Source: JAHIYU01 sp964476155
GTDB lineage: Bacteria > Krumholzibacteriota > Krumholzibacteriia > LZORAL124-64-63
Length of the DNA stretch: 64,000 nt
NCBI GenBank assembly: GCA_964476155.1
Contig: CAYYYS010000005.1
Location: 1-64,000, forward strand
Direction of reading: 5' to 3'
Positions 53,966 to 61,689 of the stretch are shown here, piece by piece. A program made the position numbers and the translations under genes. Numbering within the stretch: position 1 is the first letter of the stretch; each line of letters starts with the position of its first letter. The notes beneath the pieces were generated by a model. That model was given only the letters and a program-made list of their open reading frames with translations. It was not told the DNA's origin and searched no databases.

Positions 53966-55635
53966 GCCTCGCTTACCCCCAGAATCTCGTTCACCGCGGC
54001 GCTCAGGTCATCAACGACGCCGACACGCGGGTCGGGCGTCAGACCGTCTTCGGCGCGACGCCCCTGGCCCGTGCGCACAAGGTAGGCGCGCAGACCCGCC
54101 TGACGCCCCAGACGGATATCCGACAGCTTGTCGCCGATCATCCAGGCCGAACCGGGTGTCCAGCAGAAAGACGCGGCGGCCGCGTCTAGCAGTCCCGGCC
54201 GCGGCTTGCGACAATTACAGGCGGCCTCCGGGGCGTGCGGACAGTAGTAGACGGCGTCCAGGGTCACGCCTTCGTCAGCCAGCAGATGATCCACGCGGGA
54301 TTGGACGGCGGCGAAGTCCCGATCCGAATAATACCCACGACCGATGCCGGACTGATTCGTGACCACGACGATTCGTAATCCGGCCCCCTGGGCCCGCGCC
54401 AGGGCCGCGGCGGCGCCGGGAATCATCACGACCTCGGCGGGATCGCGGATATAGTCGGTATCCTCGATGATCACGCCGTCGCGATCCACGAAGAGGACGG
54501 GGGCGGTTCCGCCGATCGGCTGCGAGGGAACCTGATACCGGGTCGGTCCGGCTCCCTGTGCATCGAGCACGGCGCGGGTGGCCGCATGGACCCGTTCGGC
54601 ATCCAGGGTATCGAGGCAGAACGTCTCTTCGGGACACGACTTGAGGAAGCAGGGCTGACAGGCGAAACCCTCGGCCGAGACTGTCGTCGTCCGTGCGCCG
54701 AGCGGACGGGTCCATGCCGTGCTGGACGACCCGTAGATTCCGACGGTGGGCGTACCCAGCGCCGCGGCCATGTGCATGGGCCCGCTGTCGTTGCCCACGA
54801 AGACGGCGGCCGACCCCAGCAAGCCGGCGAGTTCGACCAGGGACGTCTTGCCGACCAGGTCCACACGGCCCGCGTCCGGACCCAGCGTTTCGTTCCAGTC
54901 ACGGCCGGTGGCGGCGCGTATGGTTGCGGCCGCCTCGCACGCGGCGGCATCGCCGATCAATACGATGCGTGCCGTCTCCCGTGCGGAAACACGATCAATG
55001 AACGAGGCCACGCGATCAGGCGGCCAGGTCTTGGCATCGCCGTAAGTGGCCCCCGCCGCAACCACCCAGACGGGTGGGCCCGTCTCGGGGCCGACACGCA
55101 TCGCCGAGTCGGTTTCGAACGTCAGACGCGGTGCCGGGACCGGCAGGGTCTCGGCAAGCGCAACACCGTGGCAGACTTCAGCCCACACCCGGTAGAGGTG
55201 CTGCAACTCCTCCGCATAGTGCATGGTCCCGCGCTGCGGTCGGGCGACGGCGTGTGACAGCAGCAGATCGCGCCCCTCGCCACTAAAGCCGATACGCATG
55301 CGGATGCCGGAGAGCCGGGCGACCGCACCCGCCCGCAATGACGGCGGCAGCACCATGACGGCCGACGGAGACGCGTCACGCCACACGGCCGCCTGACGAT
55401 GAATACCCGGCAAACCCGCGTGACGGCCGGATCGCTCGTAGTCAATGAGTCCCGCGAGGCGAGTATCGCCCGTCAGCAGGGGACGCCACCGGCGCCGCAC
55501 CGAGACATGAAGTTCCGGACGGGGAATTCCGTACTGCGTCTCACCGAAAGTGAAGAGATCGAACAGCGAGGTGGCCATGACGAGATCGCCGAGCCAGTTG
55601 GGGGCCGCCAGCAGAAGCTTCAGCCGCTTGGCCAT
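53962..55635 (-). CDS. Heptosyltransferase (GT9) fused to GmhB-type heptose bisphosphate phosphatase
   Basis: A 557-residue two-domain protein. Residues 1-365 are a WaaF-like GT9 domain (APNWLGDLVMATSLF; GNDSGPMHMAAALGTPTVGIYG). Residues 380-557 are a HAD phosphatase: FVDRDGVI (nucleophile Asp384), TNQSGIGRGYYS, and the zinc loop CPHAPEAACNC (Cys465, His467, Cys473, Cys475), which is diagnostic of GmhB, the D,D-heptose 1,7-bisphosphatase, and not of HisB. One chain thus combines a step of ADP-heptose synthesis with heptose transfer. AAGCGG is a weak ribosome site; the ATG is 13 bp after the preceding gene. Confidence 0.88.
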   Translation of the reverse strand: MAKRLKLLLAAPNWLGDLVMATSLFDLFTFGETQYGIPRPELHVSVRRRWRPLLTGDTRLAGLIDYERSGRHAGLPGIHRQAAVWRDASPSAVMVLPPSLRAGAVARLSGIRMRIGFSGEGRDLLLSHAVARPQRGTMHYAEELQHLYRVWAEVCHGVALAETLPVPAPRLTFETDSAMRVGPETGPPVWVVAAGATYGDAKTWPPDRVASFIDRVSARETARIVLIGDAAACEAAATIRAATGRDWNETLGPDAGRVDLVGKTSLVELAGLLGSAAVFVGNDSGPMHMAAALGTPTVGIYGSSSTAWTRPLGARTTTVSAEGFACQPCFLKSCPEETFCLDTLDAERVHAATRAVLDAQGAGPTRYQVPSQPIGGTAPVLFVDRDGVIIEDTDYIRDPAEVVMIPGAAAALARAQGAGLRIVVVTNQSGIGRGYYSDRDFAAVQSRVDHLLADEGVTLDAVYYCPHAPEAACNCRKPRPGLLDAAAASFCWTPGSAWMIGDKLSDIRLGRQAGLRAYLVRTGQGRRAEDGLTPDPRVGVVDDLSAAVNEILGVSEA

Positions 55636-55648
55636 GCCGTCCCCCGCG

Positions 55649-56716
55649 TCAAGACGCGCCCCGCACGGCTTCGACCGATTCCATCAGGGTTTCGATGTCC
55701 ACCCGCTGTCCGCCCTTCACGCGCAGGACGCGCGCGTTCGGATAGTCGGCGGGCATCCAGGACGAATCGTCCTCCTTGAGGAAGAGACCGAGGGTAGGGA
55801 CACCCGAAGCGGCCGCGTAATGGAAAAGATCGGTGTTGCCCGCGATGAACAGATCGCAGAGCGACGCCATCAGGACCGTGTCGAAGAGGTTTTCACGAGG
55901 CAGGGCCAGAGGGGGCACGGTCAAACCGGCTTCGAACTGCCGCAGCAGATCAGAGTCGGCGTCGATACTCAACGGCAAGGTCCGACAAGGCATCTGGCTG
56001 GCAAGCTGGTTCATGACGAAATGCAGATTCTGGGCGGACAGCCCCACGCCCGACTTGCCCAGCGCTGGATCGACACCCACCAACACTTCGTCCTGACGCG
56101 GCTTGTTGAAATGGATCAGCTGACGCATACGGCGGACGCGTTCCTCGGGCAGGGGCCAGGCCTTGTCGCCGGCAAAGGCCGGCAGCCCCAGGAAGGGCGC
56201 GGCCACGGACAACCGTGAACCACGATACCGACTATCGTTCTCCGGAGCACGGATCTCGAAATTCACGGCCGGGTAAGAGCCCCGGTGCGACGGCCCCAGA
56301 CGCAAGCTGGCGCCGCTCGCCAGAGCGATGCTCTCCAGCGCGGCCTGGGGTTCAAAGGACATGACCATGCTGAGATGGTAGCCCCGCTTGCGGATGGTTT
56401 TCAGCAACGAGAACATGGCCGGGTTCCACGCCTTCATCTGCTTGCGCCGGTAGGTCAGGCAGTGATGCGCGACGCCACTCGACACGATCAGCGAAGTATG
56501 CTCTTCCGGAATGAGGAAATCGATGCGCGCGCGTGGGTGTCGTTCCCGCACGGCCTGCAGCAAGGGCACGTGAAACAGCAGGTCGCTGAGATCACCCGTG
56601 TCTATTGCCAGGATACGCGATTCGTCACCGAGGGTGCCGGGAAGGCTGAAAGCCTTGACGTCACCACGCGCCATGAATCGCCCAAGAAGTCCGGTCACGA
56701 AATTGCCGTCCGCCAA
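55649..56716 (-). CDS. GT9-like glycosyltransferase (divergent) 4
   Basis: A 355-residue protein with the GT9 fold pattern: DLSDLLFHVPLLQAVRERHP in the acceptor domain and DLFIAGNTDLFHYAAASGVPTLGLFL as the donor-site equivalent. The normal D-S/T-G-x-x-H signature is altered to N-T-D-L-F-H, so it is more divergent than its three neighbours. No cysteine-rich loop is present. The likely start is TTG at 56716, six bases after AAAGGG and 28 bp after the lon stop; ATG at 56674 is the alternative. It could be a glycosyltransferase with a different sugar, or a degenerate member. Confidence 0.78.
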   Translation of the reverse strand: MADGNFVTGLLGRFMARGDVKAFSLPGTLGDESRILAIDTGDLSDLLFHVPLLQAVRERHPRARIDFLIPEEHTSLIVSSGVAHHCLTYRRKQMKAWNPAMFSLLKTIRKRGYHLSMVMSFEPQAALESIALASGASLRLGPSHRGSYPAVNFEIRAPENDSRYRGSRLSVAAPFLGLPAFAGDKAWPLPEERVRRMRQLIHFNKPRQDEVLVGVDPALGKSGVGLSAQNLHFVMNQLASQMPCRTLPLSIDADSDLLRQFEAGLTVPPLALPRENLFDTVLMASLCDLFIAGNTDLFHYAAASGVPTLGLFLKEDDSSWMPADYPNARVLRVKGGQRVDIETLMESVEAVRGAS

Positions 56717-56744
56717 CGTCTGCCCTTTCGGCTCGGTCCGGTGG

Positions 56745-59129
56745 TTATTCTGCCAGATCCGGGAAGATCTCCGCGAACACCTCGTCCACGTGCTTGACGC
56801 AGACGAAGGTGATGTCCCCGGCCGCCTCATCGGGGATGTCCTCGAGATCCGACTCGTTCTGGGCCGGCACGAGGATCTTGCGAATGCCCGCGCGATGGGC
56901 GGCCAGAACCTTTTCCAGCAAACCGCCGATTGGCAGGACGTCGCCGGTCAGTGTGATCTCGCCCGTCATGGCCGTGCGCCGGTCGATGCTCTCGTCCACC
57001 ATCAGGGAGAACAGGACCGAGGCCATGGTGATACCCGCGCTGGGACCGTCCTTGGGGATGGCCCCGGCGGGGATATGGATGTGAATGTCGTAGTCCTTGA
57101 AGAACGGGGCGAGGGATTCGAGATCACCGTACTGGGCGCGCAGATACGAGAACGCCGCAGTGGCTGATTCCTGCATGACGCTGCCGAGTTGTCCGGTCAA
57201 CTTGAGATGACCCGACCCGTTGGGTAACAGCACGCCTTCGAGGTAGAGGATCTTGCCGCCGACGGAGGTCCAGGCCAGTCCCGTGGCTACACCCACGCGG
57301 GCGTGGCTGCGCAGGCGGTCGGGATCGTAATCGGCACTGCCGAGAAAATCCGGCAAGGTTTTGACCGTTATGACCTGTTTCTTGCGTTTCCCGGCGGCCA
57401 CCATCTTGGCGACCTTGCGGCAGACGCTGCCGATCTTGCGTTCCAGGCCTCGCACCCCCGCCTCGCGGGTGTAGCCCGCGATCAGGGCGCGCAATCCGGC
57501 GTGGTTGAAGGAGATATTCTTGTTCGTCAAGCCGTTCTCGTCCACTTGCCGCGGCACCAGATAGCGCTTGGCGATCTCGATTTTCTCGAGGTTGGTGTAC
57601 CCGGGCAGGCTGATCACCTCCATGCGGTCCAACAGTGGCCGCGGGATGGTGTCCAGCATGTTGGCGGTGGTGATGAACAGGACGTTCGACAGATCGAAAG
57701 GCACCGACAGGTAGTGGTCGGTAAACGAGTTGTTCTGCTCCGGATCGAGAACCTCGAGCAGGGCGCTGGCCGGGTCGCCCCGGAAATCCTGTCCCAGCTT
57801 GTCGATCTCGTCGAGCATGATCAGCGGGTTGTTGGTGCCGCACTCCTTGAGTCCGTTGATGATTCGCCCGGGCATGGCGCCCACGTACGTGCGCCGGTGG
57901 CCGCGAATCTCGGCCTCGTCGCGCATGCCCCCCAGGGAGAAGCGGAAAAATCTGCGACCGATGGCTTCGGCGATGCTGCGACCAAGAGACGTCTTCCCCA
58001 CGCCCGGCGGCCCCGCCAGGCAAATAATCGGGCCGCGATGATCGCCCTTCAGCTTGCGCACCGACAGGAATTCCAGGATGCGCTCCTTGACGTCTTCGAG
58101 ACCATAGTGGTCCCGTTCGAGGATCTTCTCGGCCCGCTTGATGTCCAGCTTGTCGTCGGATCGCTCCAGCCACGGCAGATCCAGCAGCCAGTCGATATAG
58201 GTTTTACTGACGGAGTATTCGCTGGCACCCGGAGACATCCGCGCCAGACGGGCCACTTCCTTCTCGGCCACTTTCTGGACGTACTCAGGAAGATCCGCCT
58301 CGGCCAAGCGCTCGTTCAGATCCTCGATCTCCACCGACGAATCGTCGCTGTCACCCAGTTCGCGTTGGATCGCCTTGAGTTGCTGGCGCAGGTAATACTC
58401 GCGCTGATCCTTGTCGATGGACTTGCGAACCTTGGTTTGCAGCTTCTGCCCCAGTTCGACGACTTCCAACTCGCGAACCACGATCTTGGACAGGATCTGC
58501 AGCCGGTCCAGAGGGGCATTGGCCTCTAGAATCGATTGCTTCTCATGGACGTCGATATCGAGATTGGTGGCGATGAGGTCGGCCAGCCGCCCCGGGTCAT
58601 CGATATTCATCACGACGATCTTGAGCTCGTCGGACAGGGTTTCGCTGGCGTCGACGATCTTCAGGAAGTTGTTGGCCACACCCCGCATGTAGGCCAGCGT
58701 GTGGGGATCGGTCGCCAGTTTTTCCGGCATGGCTTCCACCGACGCCTGCAGGTACGGCTCATCGGCCACGAATTTACGGATGCGGATCCGCGCGATTCCC
58801 TGGCCCAGCAGTCTCATGCTGCCGTCGGGAAAACGCAGCATCTTCTGGATCTTGACCGCCGTGCCGACGCTGTAAAGGAGTTCCTCTCCTTCGGGCAGGT
58901 CGGCCTCGCCCTCGTCGTCCATATCGATCTCGCGCTGGGCGACGGCCCCCAGGATCTTGTCACTGGCGAGGCAGTCGTCGGCCAGCTTGATCAGGTTCTC
59001 GTCGCTCAGCACCAGGGGGACCATCATGTAGGGGAAAATGACGGCCTCGCTGATGGGCAGTATGGGCAATACCTCGGGAACACGGCTCTCCGTGATCTCG
59101 CCTACGAACGTACTCTGGTCGCTGTTCAT
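56745..59129 (-). CDS. lon: ATP-dependent Lon protease
   Basis: Cytosolic AAA+ protease degrading misfolded and regulatory proteins. The 794 residues contain the N-terminal LAN domain (about 18-205), an AAA+ domain (about 255-590; Walker A AGPPGVGKTSLGR, Walker B PLIMLDEIDKLG), and the protease domain (about 600-794) with the catalytic serine in PKDGPSAGITMAS and lysine in GGLLEKVLAAHRAG. All key residues are present. Length is normal (about 780-800). GGGAGAGG precedes the ATG. It lies 24 bp downstream of the Hsp20 gene, pairing a chaperone and a protease of the stress response. Confidence 0.96.
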   Translation of the reverse strand: MNSDQSTFVGEITESRVPEVLPILPISEAVIFPYMMVPLVLSDENLIKLADDCLASDKILGAVAQREIDMDDEGEADLPEGEELLYSVGTAVKIQKMLRFPDGSMRLLGQGIARIRIRKFVADEPYLQASVEAMPEKLATDPHTLAYMRGVANNFLKIVDASETLSDELKIVVMNIDDPGRLADLIATNLDIDVHEKQSILEANAPLDRLQILSKIVVRELEVVELGQKLQTKVRKSIDKDQREYYLRQQLKAIQRELGDSDDSSVEIEDLNERLAEADLPEYVQKVAEKEVARLARMSPGASEYSVSKTYIDWLLDLPWLERSDDKLDIKRAEKILERDHYGLEDVKERILEFLSVRKLKGDHRGPIICLAGPPGVGKTSLGRSIAEAIGRRFFRFSLGGMRDEAEIRGHRRTYVGAMPGRIINGLKECGTNNPLIMLDEIDKLGQDFRGDPASALLEVLDPEQNNSFTDHYLSVPFDLSNVLFITTANMLDTIPRPLLDRMEVISLPGYTNLEKIEIAKRYLVPRQVDENGLTNKNISFNHAGLRALIAGYTREAGVRGLERKIGSVCRKVAKMVAAGKRKKQVITVKTLPDFLGSADYDPDRLRSHARVGVATGLAWTSVGGKILYLEGVLLPNGSGHLKLTGQLGSVMQESATAAFSYLRAQYGDLESLAPFFKDYDIHIHIPAGAIPKDGPSAGITMASVLFSLMVDESIDRRTAMTGEITLTGDVLPIGGLLEKVLAAHRAGIRKILVPAQNESDLEDIPDEAAGDITFVCVKHVDEVFAEIFPDLAE

Positions 59130-59153
59130 ATCCTGGAGTCCCTCTCCCGGGGT

Positions 59154-59609
59154 TCATTCGCTGCCGTTCACGTCGATTCGCCGTCGATCACAATCGCGGC
59201 GATCACCCAAGCTGAAGGTCACGTAGAGAAATCCGTTCCGGTAACGCGCGGTGGCGCTTTCGGCGACGACCGGTACGGGAATGGTCAACCGTCTCGCGAA
59301 AGGGCCGACATTGATCTCCATCTTGAAGTAGTGCTTCTTGCCGGACGGAGCAATGTCGCTTCGCGTCCCCCGCAAGGTCAAGGTCTCTCCATCGGTAAGC
59401 ACCTCTATGCCGGCCGGATCCATACCCGCCAGATCGACCTGGACGACGTATTCGCTTTCGGTCGCGTAGGCGTCCGTCGCCGGCCGCCAGGTGAGATCCT
59501 TGTCGAGTACGAGCGGGCGCGTGGCGCGCGAGTACGACGTGACGAGTACCTCGAAGATATCGTCAACGTTTTCCGAATCGTCCTGCAACACGACTGGTCT
59601 GGTGTCCAT
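59154..59609 (-). CDS. Hsp20/alpha-crystallin small heat-shock protein
   Basis: A 151-residue small chaperone that holds unfolding proteins. The alpha-crystallin domain covers about 45-140 (YVVQVDLAGMDPAGIEVLTD; FARRLTIPVPV; ATARYRNGFLYVTF). The C-terminus contains RRIDVNG, whose I-x-V could act as the I-x-I/V tail motif for oligomer assembly. The N-terminal arm is short. AAGGGGA precedes the ATG. Its position before lon suggests joint heat or envelope-stress expression, though I see no clear heat-shock promoter. Confidence 0.9.
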   Translation of the reverse strand: MDTRPVVLQDDSENVDDIFEVLVTSYSRATRPLVLDKDLTWRPATDAYATESEYVVQVDLAGMDPAGIEVLTDGETLTLRGTRSDIAPSGKKHYFKMEINVGPFARRLTIPVPVVAESATARYRNGFLYVTFSLGDRRDCDRRRIDVNGSE

Positions 59610-59664
59610 CCCCGTCCCCTTCGTTCGAACCTTGACCGGATGCTAACTGCGGCTACCGTCAGCG

Positions 59665-60597
59665 TCAACCTCTGGGGTGCGCCGACCGTGGCGACTCATC
59701 CGGCCGGTCGGCCAGGAGGGCCTCGACCTCTTGCCGAGCGGGCAACCCCGCCCGCCCTCCGTAGGCCCGACATTTCAAGGCCGCCACCGCGGCGCCACGT
59801 CGAAGACAGTCGCGAAAGCCGTGACCGTCGGTGAGCGCCCAGGCATAACCGGCATGAAAGGCATCCCCCGCTCCGGTGGTGTCGACCGCGTCCACCGGGA
59901 AGGCCGGGACAGCGTGAAAGCCCGTGGCATCCAGACCCAGCACACCTTCGGCACCGAACGTCGTGCCGACCCGGGCCGGTCCGGAGTCCCTCAAGATGCG
60001 CAAGGCCGATTCCTGGTCGTCGGCGCCGGTCATCGCGCGCGCGAACCCCATGGCGCCGATCACGTCGGTGCACAGGGGCACCAGTTGCCGCACGCCTTCT
60101 CGTAATGATCCCGCGTCCATCACGACGGGGAGACCGCGACGCCGAGCTTCGCCGGCCAGAACGGCGGCAGCGGGAGCTTCCTGGGAGTCGCAATAAAGAA
60201 GATCCACGCCGTCGAGCCAAGCCGGCTTGATCGTTCCCGGATCCAAACGCGGCAGGTCGCCGCGACCCCAATAGATTCGTCGTTCACCCGAACGGGGATC
60301 GACACGGATTATGGCCCGCGGCGTAGTCGAGTCGGGTATGGTCGGTGTCAGTGACAGATCCACACCCTCGGACAACAGCTCGCTCCGGTGAGCCCGGCCC
60401 TCGGCGTCGTCCGACAAGACCGTCAGTAAACGGACCGCGGCGCCGAGACGGCGCAAGGCGACCGCCGCGGTTGCACCGGGTCCGCCGCCGCAGGCTACGA
60501 TCGGCGCCACTTCGGTCTTGGTGTCCGGGAGCGGTGTGTCGGCCAGTGGGAAGATGACGTCCCAGGCGCTGTAACCCACGACGAGGATAGTGCTCAT
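59665..60597 (-). CDS. PfkB-family sugar kinase
   Basis: A 310-residue ribokinase-like enzyme that phosphorylates a sugar or nucleoside with ATP. The N-terminal PfkB region (VVGYSAWDVIFPLAD; CGGGPGATAAVALRRLG) and the C-terminal signature DTTGAGDAFHAGYAWAL, with the catalytic aspartate in GAGDAF, are visible. Substrate is unknown; it is not a clear match to ribokinase, fructokinase or adenosine kinase. ATG at 60597 begins the homology; the upstream extension has none. It is divergent from the HIT gene and is 55 bp upstream of the Hsp20 gene, with which it may be co-transcribed. Confidence 0.88.
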   Translation of the reverse strand: MSTILVVGYSAWDVIFPLADTPLPDTKTEVAPIVACGGGPGATAAVALRRLGAAVRLLTVLSDDAEGRAHRSELLSEGVDLSLTPTIPDSTTPRAIIRVDPRSGERRIYWGRGDLPRLDPGTIKPAWLDGVDLLYCDSQEAPAAAVLAGEARRRGLPVVMDAGSLREGVRQLVPLCTDVIGAMGFARAMTGADDQESALRILRDSGPARVGTTFGAEGVLGLDATGFHAVPAFPVDAVDTTGAGDAFHAGYAWALTDGHGFRDCLRRGAAVAALKCRAYGGRAGLPARQEVEALLADRPDESPRSAHPRG

Positions 60598-60609
60598 GTC
60601 AGCCGCCCG

Positions 60610-60639
60610 TTGCTCCCGGCGCGAGAGCCGTGCTAATGT
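60610..60639 (+). promoter_or_regulatory. Candidate promoter for the HIT-family gene
   Basis: TTGCTC (60610-60615) and TAATGT (60634-60639) are spaced 18 bp apart in the divergent gap between the PfkB kinase and the HIT gene, about 60 bp before the ATG. Both hexamers match the consensus only partly. Confidence 0.35.
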
Positions 60640-60698
60640 AAAGTCGTGCGACGTGGAGTAGCCTGTACACCAGACCACCGCCAGCCACGAGGTGAATC

Positions 60699-61043
60699 AT
60701 GTCCGACTGCCTGTTCTGCAAGATCGTGGCGGGGGTCATCCCCTGCGACAAGCTCCACGAAGACGACTACTTCATTGCCTTCCGGGACATTTCGCCCCAG
60801 GCGCCCGTCCACGTCCTCGTGATCCCCAAGGAGCATAAGGCATCCCTGACCGAACTTGAACCAGCGGATGCGGACATGCTCGGACGTCTCCTGATCACGG
60901 CTGGTCGCATCTCGTCCGAGCTGGGGCTGGATGAAGGCGGCTATCGCTGGGTCGTCAACTGCGGAGAGGATGGCGGACAGTCGGTCGGCCACCTCCATCT
61001 GCACATCCTGGGCGGACGCCAAATGGCTTGGCCCCCGGGATAA
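60699..61043 (+). CDS. HIT-family protein (HINT-like nucleotide hydrolase)
   Basis: A 114-residue cytosolic histidine-triad protein. The start CLFCKIVAGVIPC has the HINT zinc-type cysteine pair, and the triad HLHLH (His98, His100, His102) lies in GQSVGHLHLHILGGR. Such proteins hydrolyse purine nucleoside phosphoramidates and adenylated intermediates; the physiological substrate is often unknown. CGAGGTGA precedes the ATG. It is one of two plus-strand genes here, read toward the bidirectional terminator at 61045-61080. Confidence 0.93.
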   Translation: MSDCLFCKIVAGVIPCDKLHEDDYFIAFRDISPQAPVHVLVIPKEHKASLTELEPADADMLGRLLITAGRISSELGLDEGGYRWVVNCGEDGGQSVGHLHLHILGGRQMAWPPG

Positions 61044-61044
61044 G

Positions 61045-61080
61045 ATAAAAGGGACGCCCCGGCAAAGGCGTCCCTTTTAT
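61045..61080. terminator. Bidirectional rho-independent terminator
   Basis: A perfect 14-bp stem (61045-61058 with 61067-61080) and an 8-nt loop lie between the convergent HIT and histone-like genes. The arms begin and end in A/T runs, so each strand's RNA carries a stem followed by a U tract. Confidence 0.88.
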
Positions 61081-61097
61081 TGCGCCGAGCGCTGAGT

Positions 61098-61610
61098 CTA
61101 CTTGAGTGCGTATATGCCGCGACCCGCCCGCTTCATGAGCTTACTCGTGGACAGCGTGCGGCGGAGCACGTTCGCGAAGTTCTTACTCTTGGTCTTGATG
61201 AGCTTCTTTTTGGTAATGATCGCAAGAATGTCTTGGAACGCCATCGGCTTGCCCTGCTTACGGATCAGATCCGCAACGACGGACTCGACGGTGGGCTTAC
61301 CGGACCGGGGCTTGCGCGCAACGGTCTTTTTTCTTCCAGTCTTCTTGATTACCTTCTTGACCGTTTTCTTGGCCGCCTTCTTCACGGTCTTGCGCTTGGC
61401 CTTGACGGTCTTCTTGGCAACCTTCTTGCGGGCAACCTTCTTCTTGGCGCCGGCGACCAGCTTCGCGATCTGGGCGTCGACCTTGGCGAGGTCCCTCTCT
61501 AGCTGCGCCTTGCGTTTCTCCAGCTTCGTCAGCTTCTCCTTGACGGCCAGCAACTGGCGCAATTCGTCCAGGGACAGCTCCGATGCGATGGCCTTCAATG
61601 ACCTCGGCAT
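61098..61610 (-). CDS. Lysine-rich histone H1-like protein with HARE-HTH domain
   Basis: A 170-residue basic DNA-binding candidate in three parts. Residues 1-50 form a charged coiled coil (LAVKEKLTKLEKRKAQLERDL). Residues about 52-100 are a lysine/alanine/valine-rich tail of repeated AKK and KKT units like histone H1 and Hc1. Residues about 105-168 resemble a HARE-HTH winged helix (VESVVADLIRKQGKPMAFQDIL ... NVLRRTLSTSKLMKRAGRGIYAL). ATG at 61610 follows GGAGG; a GTG four codons upstream is the alternative. A nucleoid or RNA-polymerase-associated role is inferred. No other nucleoid gene is nearby. Confidence 0.8.
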   Translation of the reverse strand: MPRSLKAIASELSLDELRQLLAVKEKLTKLEKRKAQLERDLAKVDAQIAKLVAGAKKKVARKKVAKKTVKAKRKTVKKAAKKTVKKVIKKTGRKKTVARKPRSGKPTVESVVADLIRKQGKPMAFQDILAIITKKKLIKTKSKNFANVLRRTLSTSKLMKRAGRGIYALK

Positions 61611-61652
61611 TTCATCCTCCACTCTTGTGAGTTTGTCGTTAATATTACCACG

Positions 61653-61681
61653 AAACTAGATGCCAAGACCCGACAAGTCAA
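61653..61681 (-). promoter_or_regulatory. Candidate promoter of the histone H1-like gene
   Basis: Minus-strand TTGACT (61676-61681, five of six consensus bases) and TAGTTT (61653-61658, three of six) are separated by exactly 17 bp, about 43 bp before the ATG and within the gap after the solute-binding protein gene. Confidence 0.4.
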
Positions 61682-61689
61682 TACCTGTA

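Noticed and set aside
53962..55635. Histidinol-phosphatase (HisB) reading of the HAD half
   Set aside because: The Cys-His-Cys-Cys zinc loop and the heptosyltransferase fusion fit GmhB; no histidine-pathway genes are near.
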